A stretch of DNA of 64,000 nt, taken from Novipirellula caenicola. Its GTDB lineage: Bacteria; Planctomycetota; Planctomycetia; Pirellulales; Pirellulaceae. The notes below the pieces were generated by a model that saw only the letters and a program-made list of their open reading frames with translations, made no database searches and was not told the DNA's origin. Where the stretch lies: assembly GCF_039545035.1 (NCBI RefSeq), contig NZ_BAABRO010000024.1:26775-90774 (forward strand), given 5' to 3'. Positions 49,185 to 58,748 of this stretch are shown here, in pieces. Each line of letters begins with the position of its first letter. The stretch's first letter is position 1. The position numbers and the translations under genes are program-made.

Positions 49185-50696
49185 TTAGGCAACCGGACGC
49201 ACGATCACCTTGGCTCCTTGTTTGCCGACCACACGCACTTGGGTGCCAGGATCAACAAAGTCGCCTTCGGTGACAACATCCACGGTGAAGTCATCGACCA
49301 TGATCCGCCCGCCGGGCCGCAGCGCCGAGACCGCTTCGCCGACGCTGCCCACTTCCACCCGTTGCCAACCGGGCAACGAGGTGGCCGCCATCCCGCTGGC
49401 GACTCCGCCTCCTTCGAGTGCAACCGTTGGTTTTAGCGTCAACCGGCTCAGCCCCGGAATCTCGCTCATGTATTGGGCGAGTACCAAAAGCGCGATTAGA
49501 AAAGCGACAAAGGCGCCGACCACCGTCAACACGTCCATGCCAAGTGCCGCCAGTTCTTCGCTGCTGTGAGGCATCAGGAAACGCCGCGATGCCATCACCA
49601 GCGATCCGAGCGACAACACAATCCCGCTGATTCCTGCGACACCGAAACCGGGAATCACAAACACTTCGGCGGCGATAAACAGCAAGCCGATAACAAACAG
49701 AGTCACCTCGAGCCAACCAGCGGTGCCCCCCAAAAATCGACTCCAAAAGAACAATCCAAAACAGAGCACCGACGTCAATCCGCCAATCCCCAATCCCGGA
49801 GCACTCAGTTCGATCACCAGGGCGGTCAACCCGATCACGATCAACAGGAACGTCACAAAGCCTGAATTTAGAATCAACACCAGCGTATCGACCCAAGTTC
49901 GCTCGAGCGTTGGAATCGGTTCCTGCAGGTTTAGCGTCGAAGCCAACTCGCTACGACTAGCAACCGTTTGATCGATCAGCCCAAGTTCAGCGGCACGGCG
50001 TCCATTGGCGGTAAAGAACATCTCCTTGCCGGCTTCGCGAATCGGTGGCCCCTTTTCCCAGGCGTCTTGATTCTCCAGTGCAACCCATTCCTTGTCCGAA
50101 AAATAGCGAACCGCCCCGTCTTCTTTGTGGGTAGCTTTGAACACGACCATGTCTTTGTCGGTCATTTTTTCGGCCAACGCGATTGGCCGTCCTGTCGCTT
50201 CGGCGGTATCACGCACTTTTTGCGCCAACACACTACGGCTTTTGGCTTCGGTGTAACGGTATGCTCCATCGGCGCCCATCACGATTTCGCCAGCGTCGCC
50301 GATACGAGCCCCGGGCAGCATGATGATTTTGTCGCAGGAAAGCGCAAACAACGCCGCGCCACTGATCGCATCCTTTTCGATGAACGCGACCGTTTCAACA
50401 TCGCTCGCATCGAGCACCATGTCCATCAATTCGAAGGTGACCTGGGTAAATCCACCAGGACTGTGGATGTCAAAGATCACCACATCGACGCCCGATTCGA
50501 CCGCGTCACGAAATTTTCGTTCTAAAAGTGCGGCGCTGAGCGGATGAATCATTTCGTGCAGCGGAATGATCACTGCTTTTCGCGGCGAAACCGGAGGATT
50601 CGGCTCGCCTTTGGCGGCATCTTGGCCGCTCACCAACCCCGGCGAAAACAGCAGGGCGGCAAGGCAAATTGTGATGAAAGTTGGCAAACCACGCAT
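49185..50696 (-). CDS. NfeD-family membrane serine protease (ClpP-class)
   Basis: 503 residues from ATG 50696 with AGGGA upstream. A signal peptide (ends LVSGQ) precedes a ClpP/SppA-like domain with IFDIHSPGG and AISGAALFALSCDKI carrying the likely nucleophile Ser. About five transmembrane helices follow, and the C-terminal NfeD/OB-fold domain ends the protein (VGSVGEAVSALRPGGRIMV). This is the long (NfeD1b-type) form, acting on membrane proteins or stomatins. No stomatin partner is adjacent. Confidence 0.88.
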   Translation of the reverse strand: MRGLPTFITICLAALLFSPGLVSGQDAAKGEPNPPVSPRKAVIIPLHEMIHPLSAALLERKFRDAVESGVDVVIFDIHSPGGFTQVTFELMDMVLDASDVETVAFIEKDAISGAALFALSCDKIIMLPGARIGDAGEIVMGADGAYRYTEAKSRSVLAQKVRDTAEATGRPIALAEKMTDKDMVVFKATHKEDGAVRYFSDKEWVALENQDAWEKGPPIREAGKEMFFTANGRRAAELGLIDQTVASRSELASTLNLQEPIPTLERTWVDTLVLILNSGFVTFLLIVIGLTALVIELSAPGLGIGGLTSVLCFGLFFWSRFLGGTAGWLEVTLFVIGLLFIAAEVFVIPGFGVAGISGIVLSLGSLVMASRRFLMPHSSEELAALGMDVLTVVGAFVAFLIALLVLAQYMSEIPGLSRLTLKPTVALEGGGVASGMAATSLPGWQRVEVGSVGEAVSALRPGGRIMVDDFTVDVVTEGDFVDPGTQVRVVGKQGAKVIVRPVA

Positions 50697-50777
50697 TGGG
50701 CGTTCCCTGAGCAATGATGTCGTAAAACATTCGTCTTTTCATTCTAACAGACGATCCTTACGAGGCTCATTTCGATG

Positions 50778-52484
50778 TCAAATGCGGCGCCAAAAACTCG
50801 GAAAGATCAGGACCAACACACTGAAAACCTCGACCCGCCCGAGCATCATCAACCAGACAAACAAAAACTTTGCCTGCTGACTAAACCCGGCATAATTCTG
50901 TGTGGCTCCGACCACCCCTAACCCAGGCCCGATGTTGTTGAGTGTTGCCGCTACCGCACTGGCCGAATCGAGCAATTTCTCGTCCAACGTTCCTTCGTTC
51001 ACAAGCGATGCGACCTTACTTTTAGAAAGCGGCGGTTCGCCGTTTTCGATCGCTTCCGCCTCGGTCTCGGCCACATCGGCGGCCGTCACGGCCCCCCAGG
51101 TCCCTCGCGGTTCGAAGGTGATCAAAAACAACCACGCAAAAACAAAGATCGCCAAGATCATGGAAAAGTAGACCACGATTCCGTGTGCCAAATGAGGATC
51201 ATCGACCGGAGTTCCACCGACGCGAATCGGGCGAACCACGCGAGGACGATGGGCCCGTTCGATCTCCAACCGCAGAATCTTGTAGAACAACACGTGACGG
51301 ATCACCTTCATCCCGCCTCCGGTGCTGCCGGCACATCCACCGACAAACATCAGTAACAACAAGATGCCTCGCCCAAAATTGTTCCACTGATCAAAATCGG
51401 CCGTCCCGTAACCGGTCGTCGTGATGATCGACACGACTTGAAACAATCCGTTGCGAACCGATTCACTGTAGGTCCCAAAACCGACGTCGCCGGCACGCAT
51501 TCCAAAGAACACGATCGCAAGAGCAACGCTCGCGATAATGCCGACGAAGGTACGAAATTCGATATCGCGAAGCAAACGCCGCGGACCATCAAAAATCGAC
51601 AAATACAGCAGCGTAAAATTGGTTCCTGCCAACACCATGAACACGATCGTCGTGTACTCGATCGCGGCACTTTCAAAACGTCCAAGACTGCGGTTATAGG
51701 TACTGAAGCCGCCAGTCGCCATCGTGCCAAACGCATGACACAATGAATCAAATACCGACATTCCCTCCAACGCGTAGATCACCGTTAGAATCGCATTCAG
51801 CGCGATGTAGATCGCCGCGAACACCAGCGCGGTGTGCTGCATCCGCGGCATACTGCCCTCCTTGGTCGGCCCCGGCATCTCGGCCCGCATCATCGCCTTG
51901 CCCGCCGACCCTTGACCCAGAATCGCGACAAACAAAACGACAATCCCGAGCCCGCCGAGAAAGTGGGTCCAAGATCGCCAGAACAAAATACAATGCGGTA
52001 CGCTGGCAGGCGATTCCAAATCGGTGATCACCGTCGCCCCGGTAGTGCTAAAGCCCGACTGCGATTCGAACATCGCTTCGATGAACGTGATCGGACGATC
52101 CGGCGCGATCTCGGTTCCACTTAAATAGTAGGGCAACGCCCCGAGCATGGTGGCCAACACCCAACTAAGCCCGACGATCGCCATCGCTTCTTTTTGATAC
52201 AGCGGTCCGCCGCGATGCCGTCGACCGATCACCAGCAGCCCTCCACCGACAATCATGCTGACCGCGGTTCCCAACAATAACCCTTTGGCGCCATCGATTT
52301 CGAACGCTTCGGCCGCCGGTAAATGGGTTCGCTTCGCAAATGCAGGAAATGCAAATGGCAAACAGAAGCTCATCGAGCCCCCAATCAGCAAACAGATCGT
52401 GCCAAGCACGCGAAACAAAAGCGGAAAGTTCAAAGCACGTCGGTCATAAACAAAGGGAGAAACCAGGGAACCATTGTTGTGCAC
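50778..52484 (-). CDS. trkH: Trk-type potassium uptake membrane subunit TrkH
   Basis: About 568 residues from a GTG at 52484; the start is uncertain because the frame is open to 52553. Ten or more hydrophobic segments, with pore-like regions such as ESQSGFSTTGATVI, FGTMATGGFSTYN, STTGYGT and a final LNNIGPGLG; these match the four selectivity-filter loops of TrkH/KtrB. It imports potassium together with the cytoplasmic TrkA subunit, which is not in the window. Confidence 0.9.
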   Translation of the reverse strand: MHNNGSLVSPFVYDRRALNFPLLFRVLGTICLLIGGSMSFCLPFAFPAFAKRTHLPAAEAFEIDGAKGLLLGTAVSMIVGGGLLVIGRRHRGGPLYQKEAMAIVGLSWVLATMLGALPYYLSGTEIAPDRPITFIEAMFESQSGFSTTGATVITDLESPASVPHCILFWRSWTHFLGGLGIVVLFVAILGQGSAGKAMMRAEMPGPTKEGSMPRMQHTALVFAAIYIALNAILTVIYALEGMSVFDSLCHAFGTMATGGFSTYNRSLGRFESAAIEYTTIVFMVLAGTNFTLLYLSIFDGPRRLLRDIEFRTFVGIIASVALAIVFFGMRAGDVGFGTYSESVRNGLFQVVSIITTTGYGTADFDQWNNFGRGILLLLMFVGGCAGSTGGGMKVIRHVLFYKILRLEIERAHRPRVVRPIRVGGTPVDDPHLAHGIVVYFSMILAIFVFAWLFLITFEPRGTWGAVTAADVAETEAEAIENGEPPLSKSKVASLVNEGTLDEKLLDSASAVAATLNNIGPGLGVVGATQNYAGFSQQAKFLFVWLMMLGRVEVFSVLVLIFPSFWRRI

Positions 52485-52562
52485 ACAGCTTAACCCGACT
52501 TGGCCAAGTGTCGTAGAGTCCTTCGCCAACGAAGTCGTGGCCCTCACCCGCATTAGCAGCCG

Positions 52563-52660
52563 ACGGGTGATTTTTATAGCGGAGCGGCGCGAGCCGCCCG
52601 GTCAAAATCGAAGGTTTTACTCGCTGTAACCAGGCGGCCTCGCGCCGCACCGCTACCCAA
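52563..52660 (+). repeat. Dispersed ~100-bp repeat, copy B
   Basis: Aligns with the minus strand of 21221-21318, sharing a 32-base exact core and then several diverged blocks. It lies in the ~430-base gap upstream of trkH. The rest of the gap (52485-52919) shows no gene. Confidence 0.75.
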
Positions 52661-52919
52661 ACACCGGGAAAACGAGGTTTCGATAGCAATTAATGCTCCC
52701 TCGCCGACGGTTCCGACCATTTCCCCCATTTCCGCTCGGTGATCATGCACCATAATTGATTCAAAAGGCTCGCGAACCCACGCGAACTCTCATCTTGAGT
52801 ATCCGAAATGGGGTCTGCCCCTCTCCGGCGAGGCAAAACCACTCAACCAAAACGACTCGCCCTTAAAAAGCTCAGCCCCCTTTTCGGAAACTCGATTCTT
52901 GTCCGATGGAAACGAATCT

Positions 52920-53669
52920 ATGTGCGGTCGATTTACGCTGCGAACCTCAATGGCCGATCTTCGCCAATTGTTCCTCCCCCAAGATGATCCCGATGTGTTT
53001 TCGGCGGCGGTCGAGTCCGTACTGAATCGACCTCGCTTCAACATCGCGCCGACTCAATCTATCGCGGTGATCCGTCAGCTTGCCGGCAACTCGCCCGAAT
53101 TTGCGGCGATGCGGTGGGGATTTATACCTAGCTGGGCCGACGATGTCGCCATCGGTGCTCGGATGATCAATGCTCGCAGCGAAACGATTGACGAGAAACG
53201 ATCGTTTCAATCAGCGTTTCAAAATCAACGATGCCTGATCCCCGCCGACGGTTATTTTGAATGGCAAAAGGTGGGATCGGCAAAGCAGCCTTACTATTTA
53301 CATCAACCCGATCACGCTCCGTTTGCAATGGCCGGACTTTGGGAACTGAACACGAAAGCGTCCGATGACGCATCGCCGATCGCATCGTTCACCGTGATCA
53401 CGACCGCGGCCAATGCGGTGACCGGCAAAGTTCATGACCGGATGCCGGTGATTCTCGACCGCGAGGATTTTGAGGCTTGGCTTGACCCCGATTTTCACGA
53501 CACCTCGTCGCTGAAAAAACACCTCACGGCTACCCCCGATGACTTTTTCGAGATCACTGCCGTGTCGCGGCGAGTCAACCACGTTGGCAATGACGGCCCC
53601 GAGTGCATTGAACCCGTCCCCCCTAAACCAGACGGCCCCAAGACGACTCAGGCGACGCTGTTCGATTGA
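52920..53669 (+). CDS. SRAP (YedK/HMCES-like) abasic-site protein
   Basis: 249 residues from ATG 52920, whose second codon is the catalytic Cys (MCGRFTLR). Other family residues are visible: FNIAPTQ, MRWGFIPSW, NARSET, RCLIPADGYFEW and KVHDRMPVIL. SRAP proteins crosslink to abasic sites in single-stranded DNA. DnaE2 lies ~4.6 kb away; no operon links them. Confidence 0.92.
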   Translation: MCGRFTLRTSMADLRQLFLPQDDPDVFSAAVESVLNRPRFNIAPTQSIAVIRQLAGNSPEFAAMRWGFIPSWADDVAIGARMINARSETIDEKRSFQSAFQNQRCLIPADGYFEWQKVGSAKQPYYLHQPDHAPFAMAGLWELNTKASDDASPIASFTVITTAANAVTGKVHDRMPVILDREDFEAWLDPDFHDTSSLKKHLTATPDDFFEITAVSRRVNHVGNDGPECIEPVPPKPDGPKTTQATLFD

Positions 53670-53689
53670 CCATCGCCGCGTTCCCGTTG

Positions 53690-54715
53690 TCAACGCTCGC
53701 CTTCGGCCGACTCGTCCACGGTCGTATCGAATTGGCTAAGCGTTGACAAGGTTCCGTCGTCAATTTCAATCGAACCGAACGTATCTTCGCTCATCGTTTC
53801 ATCCACCAACGTTGTCGCACCGGTACTGCGGCGTTGACGAGGCAACATCCGCGAGACGATTACCGTGATATTGTCTTCACCGCCACCTTCGTTTGCAACG
53901 CGGATCAATTCTTGACAGATCGATTGTGCATCCTCTCCTTCGCTGACCATCAACGCAAGTGAGTCATCGTTGACGTAACGGTGCAGTCCGTCACTACACA
54001 ACACTACCGTATCGCCCAACATCAACTCGACTCGTTCGACCTGCGCGACCAAGTCGCCTTCGAGCTGTCCTCCTAAAACGTTCCACAGCACATTGCTCCA
54101 ACGACTCTCAGGCTCTTCCTCTGGCTTCAAGTCACCAGCGTCGACCATCCGCCGCGCCAACGTATGGTCTGTGGTCAATCGCTGAGTGTTGCCGTCACGC
54201 ACCAAGTAGCAACGGCTATCGCCCGCATGCAACACCGACAGATAAGGCCAAACGATTTCGGCCATCGTCAATGTGGTCCCCATCCCAAATTGCTCTGGGT
54301 TTTGCTGGGCTTGACTCAAGATTCGCAAATGCGTGTCACGGAGCAGCGACTGCATCCACTGGGCTTGCTCGATCCCATCCCAGGTGGCGGAATCGAATGC
54401 CGGGCGAGTCGGATCCGCTAACCGCTGAGCAAGAAACTTGACCGCCAACTGGCTTGCTCGTTCGCCGGCGGCGTGGCCTCCCATGCCGTCCGCAACGATC
54501 AACACTTCGCTCTCGGCATCCCCGAAAAACGTCAACGGTTGATGATGAGGCAAACTCGTCGATGTGGAACAAATACTCAAGCGGCGAGATCCCACCAAAA
54601 ATTGGTCTTGGTTGACGTCGCGTGTTTTGCCGATGTCGGTCAAGCCACAAGTGTCAATCGTGACGCCCAAGTCTCGCTGAGATTGCGGATCCGAAGCACT
54701 GTTCGCACTGTTCAT
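53690..54715 (-). CDS. PP2C-family protein phosphatase
   Basis: 341 residues from ATG 54715; the longer frame is not protein-like. PP2C motifs are DIGKTRDVNQDQF, LIVADGMGGHAAGE, LHAGDSRCYLV, LCSDGLHRY and EDNITVIV with the metal-binding Asp residues intact. It is a Mn/Mg Ser/Thr phosphatase that could counter Hanks-type kinases such as the one at 10536. The C-terminal ~60 residues are a Ser/Thr/Asp-rich tail. Confidence 0.9.
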   Translation of the reverse strand: MNSANSASDPQSQRDLGVTIDTCGLTDIGKTRDVNQDQFLVGSRRLSICSTSTSLPHHQPLTFFGDAESEVLIVADGMGGHAAGERASQLAVKFLAQRLADPTRPAFDSATWDGIEQAQWMQSLLRDTHLRILSQAQQNPEQFGMGTTLTMAEIVWPYLSVLHAGDSRCYLVRDGNTQRLTTDHTLARRMVDAGDLKPEEEPESRWSNVLWNVLGGQLEGDLVAQVERVELMLGDTVVLCSDGLHRYVNDDSLALMVSEGEDAQSICQELIRVANEGGGEDNITVIVSRMLPRQRRSTGATTLVDETMSEDTFGSIEIDDGTLSTLSQFDTTVDESAEGER

Positions 54716-55035
54716 AACGTTCGCTGCTCGCCGGGCAAAATGACTAGATTCATACTCGCATGCGGAGCTCGACAAAAAGCCCATCCTTAAATTACCAAAA
54801 TGCCGCCACGTTGTCGCTAATCCCAAAGACCGTCCTATTCGCTTCGCCCCGATAATCCTCGGGAACTTGCCCAAAGGCATTCGGCAGCAGCAAACCGACT
54901 TGGATACCGAGGGTCGTTAGCAAAAGCAGGAGAAAAGCTGCGCCCGAAACAATTGACTTTCTCGCCTAGCAATGATCCGCTGCCCCTTAGACGCACACAT
55001 CAACCAATTACACGCAAACCTTTTTCGGAGCATCA
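54716..55035. other. Divergent intergenic region, no gene seen
   Basis: About 320 bases between the phosphatase gene and the LURP-one-like gene. No repeat, RNA or clear promoter was recognised. Confidence 0.4.
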
Positions 55036-55527
55036 ATGATCTTTCGCATCAAAGAAAAGTTTTGGGCTTGGGGCGACGACTTTTCCATCACCGATGCCAC
55101 AGGCGACTCGCGGTATTACGTTGATGGCAAGGCGTTTTCATGGGGCGACAAACTCTCGTTCCAAGACATCCGCGGAAACGAACTGGCATTCATCAGCCAG
55201 AAACTGCTGTCATGGAAACCGACTTATCAAATCCTGATCGATGGCCGTGTCTTTGCCGAAGTCAAAAAGGAGTGGACTTGGTTCAAGAAGCAGTTCACGC
55301 TCGACGTCCCTGGTCCTAACGACTACACGATCAACGGATCGTTTTGGTCCCATGAATTCACGTTCGAGCGAAGCGGCCGGACTGTCGCAACGGTCAGCAA
55401 GAAACTTTGGTCGTGGACCGACAGCTATGGGGTCGAGATCGTCGACGGCGAAGACGAAGTCGCGGTGCTGTGTGCCTGTATCGTGATCGATCAAGTCTTG
55501 CACGACGAATCCAATCGCAACGATTGA
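55036..55527 (+). CDS. LURP-one-related (LOR) family protein
   Basis: 163 residues. The tubby/scramblase-like beta fold is suggested by repeated patterns FSITDATGDSRYYVDG, LSFQDIRGNELAFISQK and ATVSKKLWSWTDSYGVEI. Members are soluble or membrane-associated proteins of unclear role. The start follows TTTTTCGGAGC (GGAG site). Near 55576 a short copy of the repeat arm gtagcgaaagtcgcgg begins the gap before yifB. Confidence 0.85.
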   Translation: MIFRIKEKFWAWGDDFSITDATGDSRYYVDGKAFSWGDKLSFQDIRGNELAFISQKLLSWKPTYQILIDGRVFAEVKKEWTWFKKQFTLDVPGPNDYTINGSFWSHEFTFERSGRTVATVSKKLWSWTDSYGVEIVDGEDEVAVLCACIVIDQVLHDESNRND

Positions 55528-55764
55528 TTGCCTTGGACGCTGTCTTAGACAAACCGCAAGGAATTCCGCCCCCCTTCGTAGCGAAAGTCGCGGAGATTTT
55601 CGGCGTATGGACGCGAGAGGTTGAAACTCGCCTTTGCTGAAAAAGACGCTTTTTGTGCGTGGCAAGTGAGATTCGGTATGATAAAGCGGGGGATCGTCGC
55701 TGCTTCGGCAGTGCATTTGGATTTCGATCCACCGCACTTCTCTTTCGCGAATACCGAGGCTCTC

Positions 55765-57306
55765 ATGCTCGCGCGGCTAAAAACGTTCACGTTGTTGGGG
55801 ATCGAGGCGATGCCGGTCGATGTCGAAGTCGACATCTCGCCCGCCGCGATGCCCAAGACGATCTTGGTCGGATTGCCCGACGCGGCGGTCAAAGAGAGCA
55901 CCCACCGCGTCGAACGCGCGATCGTCAACAGCGGCTTCGTTCGGCCTCAAGACCGAGTCGTGATCAATTTGGCCCCAGGTGACCTGCCGAAACAAGCGGC
56001 CTCGTTCGATCTGCCCGTTGCTTTGGGCGTGCTTGCTGGCAGCGGCCAACTGGTGCTCGATCGGCTCGAAGATTACGCCGTCGTCGGTGAACTCGCGCTC
56101 GAAGGGCTGACGCGGCCGATCCGTGGTGCCCTTTCGATCGCAATCGAAGCCTCCAAAAACACCAAGCTAAAAGGCTTGGTGGTACCGGCCGAAAACGCTC
56201 ACGAGGCGGCGGTCGTCGATGGCATCGAAGTCATCCCGGTGTGCAGTTTGTCTCAAGCGGTGGCCTTTTTTGCGGGCGAGATCGAGATCGATCCAATGCC
56301 AAGCTGCGTCAATCAATTGTTCGAAGAGTTCAGTACCTACGAAGTCGACTTTGGGGACGTCCGAGGTCAGGAATCGGCCAAGCGAGCCATGACACTGGCC
56401 GCCGCTGGTAACCACAATCTCATCATGGTCGGCCCGCCGGGTAGCGGTAAAACGATGCTGGCCAAACGGATGCCAACGATCCTGCCGCCGCTGACGGCGC
56501 CCGAATCGATTGCAACGACGCGTATCTACAGTGCGCTCGGGCAACTGCCCGCTGGGCAACCGCTGTTGGCGTGTCGTCCGTTTCGCAGCCCGCATCATAC
56601 GATTAGCGATGCCGGATTGGTCGGCGGTGGAAGCCCTCCATCGCCTGGCGAAATCAGCAAGGCTCACAACGGCATTTTGTTCCTTGACGAACTTCCCGAG
56701 TTCAATCGAAAAACACTCGAGGTGATGCGGCAACCGCTCGAAGACGGCGTCGTCACGATCTCGCGTGCGCTCCGCAGCACCACGTTCCCGGCGAACTTTA
56801 TGTTGATCGCCGCAGCCAACCCATGTCCTTGTGGTTACCGCAGCGACCCCCGTCGAACGTGCAACTGTTTGCCGACTCAGATCGAAAAGTACATGGGAAA
56901 GATTTCGGGTCCGCTGATGGATCGGATCGACATTCACATCGAAGTGCCCACGGTACCGTTTGATGAGCTTTCCTCGCCCGCCGGAGGTGGATCCACCAGT
57001 GCCCAGATGCGAGCGGATGTCGTGAAAGCTCGCGAAGGCCAACTGGCTCGGTTCGGCAACGGTGCGATTCAGTACAACGCACAAATGAGTAGCCGGCAAG
57101 TACGACAATTCTGCAAATTGAACCGGCCGTGCCAGCATATGTTGCGGCACAGTGTCGAGGAGATGGGATTATCGGCGCGAGCTCATGACAAGATCCTGCG
57201 AGTGGCAAGAACGATCGCCGACGTCGCGGGTGACGAATCGATCGACGAATCGCACCTCGCCGAAGCGATCGGCTACCGCAGCCTAGACCGCGATTTTTGG
57301 AGCTAA
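55765..57306 (+). CDS. comM: YifB/ComM-family Mg chelatase-like AAA ATPase
   Basis: 513 residues from ATG 55765. A ChlI-like N-terminal domain (LARLKTFTLLGIEAMPVDV...) precedes the AAA core with Walker A GPPGSGKT (223-230), Walker B LFLDELPEF and a C-terminal zinc-like NPCPCGYRSDPRRTCNC. ComM is a helicase that aids natural transformation by branch migration. The 3' 522 bases (from 56820 through the hairpin after the stop, to 57341) recur as a partial copy at 61099-61620. Confidence 0.93.
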   Translation: MLARLKTFTLLGIEAMPVDVEVDISPAAMPKTILVGLPDAAVKESTHRVERAIVNSGFVRPQDRVVINLAPGDLPKQAASFDLPVALGVLAGSGQLVLDRLEDYAVVGELALEGLTRPIRGALSIAIEASKNTKLKGLVVPAENAHEAAVVDGIEVIPVCSLSQAVAFFAGEIEIDPMPSCVNQLFEEFSTYEVDFGDVRGQESAKRAMTLAAAGNHNLIMVGPPGSGKTMLAKRMPTILPPLTAPESIATTRIYSALGQLPAGQPLLACRPFRSPHHTISDAGLVGGGSPPSPGEISKAHNGILFLDELPEFNRKTLEVMRQPLEDGVVTISRALRSTTFPANFMLIAAANPCPCGYRSDPRRTCNCLPTQIEKYMGKISGPLMDRIDIHIEVPTVPFDELSSPAGGGSTSAQMRADVVKAREGQLARFGNGAIQYNAQMSSRQVRQFCKLNRPCQHMLRHSVEEMGLSARAHDKILRVARTIADVAGDESIDESHLAEAIGYRSLDRDFWS

Positions 57307-57317
57307 CCCATTGTCGC

Positions 57318-57337
57318 TCGGCTTTCCAAGCCGATTT
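57318..57337 (+). terminator. Hairpin after yifB
   Basis: Arms tcggctt and aagccga with a 3-base loop, followed by ttt. It is duplicated after the partial copy at 61597-61616. A weak terminator at best. Confidence 0.45.
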
Positions 57338-57370
57338 GCGTTCTGCATCTAGGCTGCTGTCACCGTGCAA

Positions 57371-57523
57371 GTCTCGAGGAGGTGAAGTAAGGTAAGTGAC
57401 TGCTACGGGCTTGCCCCGGGCGGAAATCACGAAGCGGAAAGTCGTGACCGCCGGGACAGGCCCAGGCGGAGCAGTGTTTTGCAACCAAAGACTCTGTGGC
57501 TTCCGTTGTCACCTCGCCGAGAC
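57371..57523 (+). ncRNA. Candidate structured RNA element at the island's left end
   Basis: A nested fold seen in the sequence. Closing stem: gtctc (57371-57375) with gagac (57519-57523), and gaggtga (57379-57385) with tcacctc (57509-57515). Inside: actgct (57399-57404) with agcagt (57470-57475), gggc (57407-57410) with gccc (57460-57463). A long hairpin uses cccgggcgg/ccgccggg and tcacga/tcgtga around a 9-base loop (57415-57455). Candidates are an OMEGA/HEARO-type guide RNA or a group II intron remnant; no IscB or reverse transcriptase is adjacent, so the class is open. The strand is uncertain because most stems work both ways. Confidence 0.45.
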
Positions 57524-57798
57524 AAGTTCGGACGCATGAATTATCAATCGCCACTGAATGAAGGGAAAACCCACGACTCTGGCACCTATTTCTAGTCTCT
57601 GCTGCTACGCCAAGCCAGTCGTGATTCTTGGCCATTCGCTACCGAGTCTCGTTATTGTGAAGCTAAGTATTCGTCGAGTTTACGAACTAACTCTGGCAAT
57701 CCAAACCAGCTATTCCGTAGTCCGCCAGACATGGGATAACGCATATCGTGCGTTTTAGTCCCCCCCCTGAAATTTCCTACTTCCCAATCAACTTCTAG
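57524..57798. other. Island stretch without a supported gene
   Basis: Between the structured element and the 30-residue ORF. A short peptide frame (57537-57596, plus strand) has no support. Open frames on either strand are short and not protein-like. Confidence 0.4.
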
Positions 57799-57891
57799 TT
57801 AGGATGATCCAATTTGTTTGAAGTCCTCTAGGATTTCATCTGGTTCACCTAGCCCCATGAAGACTTTAATCTTGGATGGATCAATTGACAT
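57799..57891 (-). CDS. Possible 30-residue small protein
   Basis: Reads MSIDPSKIKVFMGLGEPDEI and continues to a TAA. AAGGGA lies 8 bases before the ATG. It is downstream of the first HEPN gene on the same strand and begins 47 bases after its stop. Length is too short for a family call. An alternative small frame (15 codons) begins at the first ATG after the HEPN stop. Confidence 0.35.
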   Translation of the reverse strand: MSIDPSKIKVFMGLGEPDEILEDFKQIGSS

Positions 57892-57938
57892 TGTGAACGT
57901 CCCTTACGCAAGCAACGAATTGTCTCATGGTGCTTTCC

Positions 57939-58643
57939 TCAGCTAATATGGTTGGCCACGAAGTCACGAATTCCGTCAATCATTCGTGTGACATCCTTAT
58001 CTTCGAAGTCGTCAGGACTTCCGTGTGCTGCAGCATTGCGGATATCCGCCCATGCCTGAATTTGACGCCAGACGATTTGCGAATAGACATTGGCATCACG
58101 AAGACTTTGGTTCATTCCATTGAGCATAGATCCGGAAAGTGCGTTGTCGGTAACCAGCTTGCGAAGAGCGGTTTCCAGTACGACGCCGGCAACAACCGCT
58201 GCTGCCGTCTTCCCGTTGTTCTTAAGGTAATGGGCCCCCAGGTCAAGTTCATCAGAAAAGACTTCAGCGTGAACTAGGTTGCGTACATCAAACAAGTACC
58301 CACCTTCAAAATCACTTTTTGCCGATTGAAAGTACGCTCTGGCTCCTTTGAATGCAGAGTGAGGCGTGCCTCTTGTTCTGCAGATCTCGTCAAATCTTCG
58401 AATGGTTGTGTGCTCTGGAGGGTACAAGCGACCAAGTAGCGACAAGACCGATGCCTGCCACTCCAAGAACATAGAGGAGTCAATCCTATATTCAACAATG
58501 TCTTTCGTGGTTCTGCCGCCAGGTCCTCGCCACCCTTCTTCGTATGGGACCGTTGTTTTATGTATTGCCATGCTTGTTTCGATCCGATCAGCCATTTCCG
58601 CCAGCTCATCGAACCGCTTTTGCACTCGCTCCACCGCCTTCAT
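57939..58643 (-). CDS. HEPN-domain protein, paralogue 1
   Basis: 234 residues from an ATG with AGGGA upstream. The N-terminus is helical (KAVERVQKRFDELAEMADRI). The C-terminal half carries FEGGYLFDVRNLVHAEVFSD, a helical segment, and IRNAAAHG, an Rx4H motif (R202, H207) as in HEPN/DUF4145-type proteins, many of which are ribonucleases of toxin or defence systems. Some 40% or more of the C-terminal residues match the neighbour at 58987, so the two are tandem paralogues. No known antitoxin is adjacent. Function is inferred from the motif only. Confidence 0.7.
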   Translation of the reverse strand: MKAVERVQKRFDELAEMADRIETSMAIHKTTVPYEEGWRGPGGRTTKDIVEYRIDSSMFLEWQASVLSLLGRLYPPEHTTIRRFDEICRTRGTPHSAFKGARAYFQSAKSDFEGGYLFDVRNLVHAEVFSDELDLGAHYLKNNGKTAAAVVAGVVLETALRKLVTDNALSGSMLNGMNQSLRDANVYSQIVWRQIQAWADIRNAAAHGSPDDFEDKDVTRMIDGIRDFVANHIS

Positions 58644-58687
58644 CTCTATTTCCCTGTCGCTGAGTTCTTGACCAAAATATCGAACCT

Positions 58688-58748
58688 GTTTTTAACCACG
58701 TACAACCAACTTTTTATGCGGCTAGATATGAATCTCAATAGAATGAGT
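58688..58748. promoter_or_regulatory. Conserved upstream block, copy 1
   Basis: Aligns with 59674-59734 upstream of the second HEPN gene: tttaaccacgtacaac..., a degenerate palindrome and a shared atgaatct start. It sits ~45-105 bases before the first HEPN gene and contains the start of a divergent small ORF. Likely a shared promoter or operator carried along by duplication. Confidence 0.5.
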
